From Terriglobia bacterium (lineage in GTDB: Bacteria; Acidobacteriota; Terriglobia; Terriglobales; Acidobacteriaceae): a DNA stretch of 64,000 nt. Shown here in pieces: positions 61,449 through 64,000 of the stretch (position 1 is the first letter of the stretch; the number at the start of each line of letters is the position of its first letter). Under the pieces are notes generated by a model. The model saw only the letters and a list, made by a program, of their open reading frames with translations, ran no database searches and had not been told where the DNA came from. Location: positions 62,001 through 126,000 of the forward strand of contig JAIQFO010000005.1 in the NCBI GenBank assembly GCA_020073215.1. Reading direction: 5' to 3'. Made by a program: the position numbers and the translations under genes.

Positions 61449-62660
61449 ATGAAGCGAATTTCGAAATCGAGAAGCATGACCGCCTCTTTCCCGGATGCTC
61501 AGTTCGCGGCGGCTGAACTAGCCGATGCCGGCACGAAGCCGATTTCTCGTGAAGCGGCCTGCCGGCTGCTGCGGGCTGGCGATGACGTGCTGCCTTCCCT
61601 GCTCTCGGCGGCGCAACTGGCTCGGGCGAGATTCAAGCCGGGAGTCATCACCTATTCCCGCAAGGTGTTTCTTCCCCTGACGAATCTCTGTCGCGACTAT
61701 TGCGGCTACTGCACATTCCGGCGTGATCCCGGCGAACCCGGCGCGCACACGATGACGCCGGACGAGGTGATGGAAGTAGTGCGCGCGGGCGAGCGCATGG
61801 GATGCACCGAAGCGCTGTTCAGCCTGGGCGACAAGCCGGAGCTGGTTTTTCCCCAGATGCGCGACATCCTGCGGCGGTTCGGATATAAATCCACGCTCCA
61901 TTATCTGGAAGCGATGTGCGAGAAAGTGCTGCGCGAATCGAGTTTGCTGCCGCATCCCAATCCCGGGCTGATGAGCGCGGAATGGCTGGAACGGCTTTCC
62001 CGCGTGGCGCCGAGCCTCGGGCTCATGCTGGAAACAACCAGCGCGCGGCTGCTCGCGAAAAACGCCGCGCACGACAACGCTCCCGACAAGGTACCGGCGA
62101 AGCGCCTGCGTGTAATTGAGGATGCGGGTCGGCGGAAGATTCCTTTTACCACGGGAATCCTAATCGGAATTGGCGAGACGCCGGATGAGCGCGTGGATTC
62201 GCTGCTCGCGATTCGCGACCTACATGAAAGGTATGGACACATTCAGGAAGTGATCGTCCAAAACTTCCGCGCCAAGCCTGTGACGCTGATGGCACGCTGG
62301 CCCGAACCCGGCCGCAAGGAAATGCTGCGTACACTGGCCGTGGCGCGGCTGCTGATGCCAGGAATGAACATTCAAGCGCCGCCGAATCTTTCCGACCCAC
62401 ACTACGCCGATCTGCTTGAGGGCGGGATCAACGACTGGGGCGGAGTTTCGCCGCTGACGCCGGATTTCATCAATCCCGAAAAACCGTGGCCGCAGCTGGA
62501 CGACTTGCGATTGCGGACCGAAGCGAAAGGATTTGAGTTGCGCCAGAGGTTGCCGGTTTATCCTGAGTTCGCGGAACAAGCAGCGGCCCACAGCGATTTG
62601 TTGGCCGAGCGCCTAAGGTCCTCGGTGGATGCTGCGGGATACGCAAGGAGGGCGGCATGA
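61449..62660 (+). CDS. cofG: 7,8-didemethyl-8-hydroxy-5-deazariboflavin synthase subunit CofG (radical SAM)
   Basis: 403 residues. The radical-SAM cluster motif CRDYCGYC near 81-88 in FLPLTNLCRDYCGYCTFRRDPGEPG, then ALFSLGDKPE, LPHPNPGLMS, LETTSARL and NDWGGVSPLTPDFINPE, all of CofG. With CofH it builds the FO chromophore of coenzyme F420; cofH is not in the window. The first residues before MTASFPD may not be translated (alternative ATG at 61476). Overlaps cofD by 4 bp. Confidence 0.93.
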   Translation: MKRISKSRSMTASFPDAQFAAAELADAGTKPISREAACRLLRAGDDVLPSLLSAAQLARARFKPGVITYSRKVFLPLTNLCRDYCGYCTFRRDPGEPGAHTMTPDEVMEVVRAGERMGCTEALFSLGDKPELVFPQMRDILRRFGYKSTLHYLEAMCEKVLRESSLLPHPNPGLMSAEWLERLSRVAPSLGLMLETTSARLLAKNAAHDNAPDKVPAKRLRVIEDAGRRKIPFTTGILIGIGETPDERVDSLLAIRDLHERYGHIQEVIVQNFRAKPVTLMARWPEPGRKEMLRTLAVARLLMPGMNIQAPPNLSDPHYADLLEGGINDWGGVSPLTPDFINPEKPWPQLDDLRLRTEAKGFELRQRLPVYPEFAEQAAAHSDLLAERLRSSVDAAGYARRAA

Positions 62661-63616
62661 TCACGGTTCTGTCCGGCGGCACGGGCGGCGCCAAGTTCGT
62701 GGATGGACTGCGGCAAATCGTTCGGCCGGAAGAGCTGACGATCATCGTGAACACCGGCGACGATATGCTGTGGTGGGGATTGTATGCTTCGCCCGATCTG
62801 GATTCCATTACTTACATGCTGGCTGGGAAACTCAGCCAGGAGCGCGGTTGGGGCGTGAAGGGCGACACGTTTTTTTGCCTGAATGCCATGGGACAGTTGG
62901 GACAACCGATATGGTTTCATGCCGGCGATCGCGATCTGGCCACGCACATTTTTCGTTCGAAACTGCTTTCCGATGGAAAAACACTCACCGAAGCCACCTC
63001 TGAAATCGCGACCAGGCTTGGGGTCAAGGCGCGCATCCTGCCAATGAGCAATTCGCGGGTGGAGACGCGGGTCTTGACTCCGGCGGGGGACCTGAGCTTT
63101 GAGGAATATTTCGTTCAGCGCTGGTACCAGGATCCCGTCGAATCGGTCCGATTCGCGGGCGCCTCGGATGCGGAACCGGCGCCGGGAGTGATCGAGGCGA
63201 TCCGCTCTGCCGATCTTGTCCTGCTCGCGCCTAGTAATCCGGTAACCAGCATCGCGCCGATTCTCGCGGTGCCGGGAATTCGTGAAGCGCTCCGCGAAAG
63301 CCGCGCCCGCATTGCGGCCGTAAGCCCGATTGTCGGGGGAGCAGCGGTTACCGGGCCCGCGGGAACACTCCTGGCGGCACAGGGCTTCGCCGTTTCCATT
63401 GCCGGCGTTGCCGATTTTTATCGCGACTTCCTCGATCTGCTGGTGGCCGATTCCCAGGACGCCCCAGCTGCCCAGGAGTTGCGCAAGACCGGCATGCGCG
63501 TGCATTGCACTGCCACCATCATGCGCAAGAATGAAGATAGAGTGGCGCTGGCCAAGAGCGTGCTGAACGCGGCCATGCAACCTCGGTCGCCTCAAGACGC
63601 AGTGGAGCGCGCATGA
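62657..63616 (+). CDS. cofD: 2-phospho-L-lactate transferase CofD
   Basis: 319 residues. MITVLSGGTGGAKFVDGL nucleotide loop, VNTGDDMLWWGLYASPDLD, GDRDLATH, LPMSNSRVETRV, LLAPSNPVTSIAPIL and SPIVGGAAVTGPA, all family-specific. Transfers the lactyl-phospho group to FO to give F420-0. ATGA overlap with cofG and with the following gene shows one operon. Confidence 0.95.
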   Translation: MITVLSGGTGGAKFVDGLRQIVRPEELTIIVNTGDDMLWWGLYASPDLDSITYMLAGKLSQERGWGVKGDTFFCLNAMGQLGQPIWFHAGDRDLATHIFRSKLLSDGKTLTEATSEIATRLGVKARILPMSNSRVETRVLTPAGDLSFEEYFVQRWYQDPVESVRFAGASDAEPAPGVIEAIRSADLVLLAPSNPVTSIAPILAVPGIREALRESRARIAAVSPIVGGAAVTGPAGTLLAAQGFAVSIAGVADFYRDFLDLLVADSQDAPAAQELRKTGMRVHCTATIMRKNEDRVALAKSVLNAAMQPRSPQDAVERA

Positions 63617-64000
63617 TTCTGGTCCCGGTCAAGAACCTCGCGGAGGCCAAGCAGCGGCTGTCTTCCATCTTGAGTCCGGAAGAACGTCTCGCGCTGGCGC
63701 AGGCGATGTGCGAAGACGTGCTGGAAGCTCTGGCACGCTGGCAAAGTCGGCCCCCTGTTGCGGTGGTGACGAGCGATTCCTTTGCGAGCAAGTTGGCAGC
63801 GCGCTTCAATTTTGAGGTTGTTGCCGATGACAACTCCGGGGAAACCGGCGCCATCGAAATGGCCACGGCGGTGTGCAGAGCGCGAGGAGCCACGAGTACC
63901 CTGGTAGTTCCCGCGGATATTCCGTTGATCGAGAGTTCAGAGCTGCAGAAAATCGTGGATAGCGCGCCTGCGGGTGGCGCGGTTCTGGTGCCGGATGCGG
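63613..64000 (+). CDS. cofC: 2-phospho-L-lactate guanylyltransferase CofC, partial at the right edge
   Basis: First 129 residues only, open to the window end. MILVPVKNLAEAKQRLSSIL is the typical nucleotidyltransferase start; SPEERLALAQAMCEDVLEAL, VVADDNSGETGAIEMA and TLVVPADIPLIESSEL follow. Activates phospholactate with GTP for CofD. Overlaps cofD by 4 bp. Confidence 0.92.
   Translation, partial: MILVPVKNLAEAKQRLSSILSPEERLALAQAMCEDVLEALARWQSRPPVAVVTSDSFASKLAARFNFEVVADDNSGETGAIEMATAVCRARGATSTLVVPADIPLIESSELQKIVDSAPAGGAVLVPDA

Overview
The window (about 58% GC by eye, dense coding, many paralogous small regulators) looks like a chromosomal segment of a soil Acidobacteriota of the Terriglobia/Koribacter type. 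This rests on gene content (F420 genes, ETF-linked membrane Fe-S oxidoreductase, PfaA-like megasynthase) and on short REP-like palindromes of a kind I associate with that phylum. The genus cannot be fixed from the sequence alone.

Region 1 (1-25136, minus strand) is one very long co-directional gene string. In transcription order: a small membrane protein, AdhE, a STAS protein, a WS/DGAT acyltransferase, a DUF224-type ETF:menaquinone oxidoreductase, EtfB, EtfA, an acyl-CoA dehydrogenase, a 2998-residue PfaA-like synthase (KS-AT-KS-ACP4-KR-DH) and a eukaryote-style single-chain acetyl-CoA carboxylase that runs off the left edge. Immediately upstream are a six-repeat phasin-like protein, a divergent phaR regulator with a textbook CTGC-N3-GCAG operator, and a lipase-like hydrolase. 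I read this as a storage- or specialty-lipid island: malonyl-CoA supply, chain synthesis, redox adjustment of acyl-CoA, reduction to alcohol, esterification, and granule coating. The pathway is inferred.

Region 2 (27957-31851) is a patchwork of small accessory genes: a W/E-rich 61-residue protein, an HNH-like protein, a secreted TIMP-like protein flanked by a 19-bp inverted repeat, a MITE-like hairpin element, and an excisionase/integrase pair next to a copy of the 3' end of tRNA-Ser.

Region 3 (31831-57124) is a predicted 25.3-kb genomic island. It is bounded by two copies of a 21-bp tRNA-Ser(GCU) 3'-end sequence, each with an inward 19-bp arm-type site, and carries its own integrase beside the tRNA. 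Cargo: a truncated SMC/Rad50-like ATPase, another integrase, two divergent paralogous LuxR-type regulators, and a minus-strand eight-gene string. That string holds two glutamate-glycine repeat proteins, an HExxH protein, three unknowns (one ending in EFEYEY), an M20 peptidase and an amidohydrolase. Further right are a TIG-domain membrane protein with a decayed second repeat, a secreted beta-rich protein, a C39-like cysteine peptidase with a partner, and a string of tiny genes. The Glu-Gly repeat/metalloprotease operon is the best candidate for an undescribed system.

Region 4 (57104-64000) returns to ordinary chromosome: tRNA-Ser, a diguanylate cyclase, an N-methylhydantoinase A-like protein, a small zinc-ribbon protein and the coenzyme F420 genes cofG, cofD and cofC (partial).
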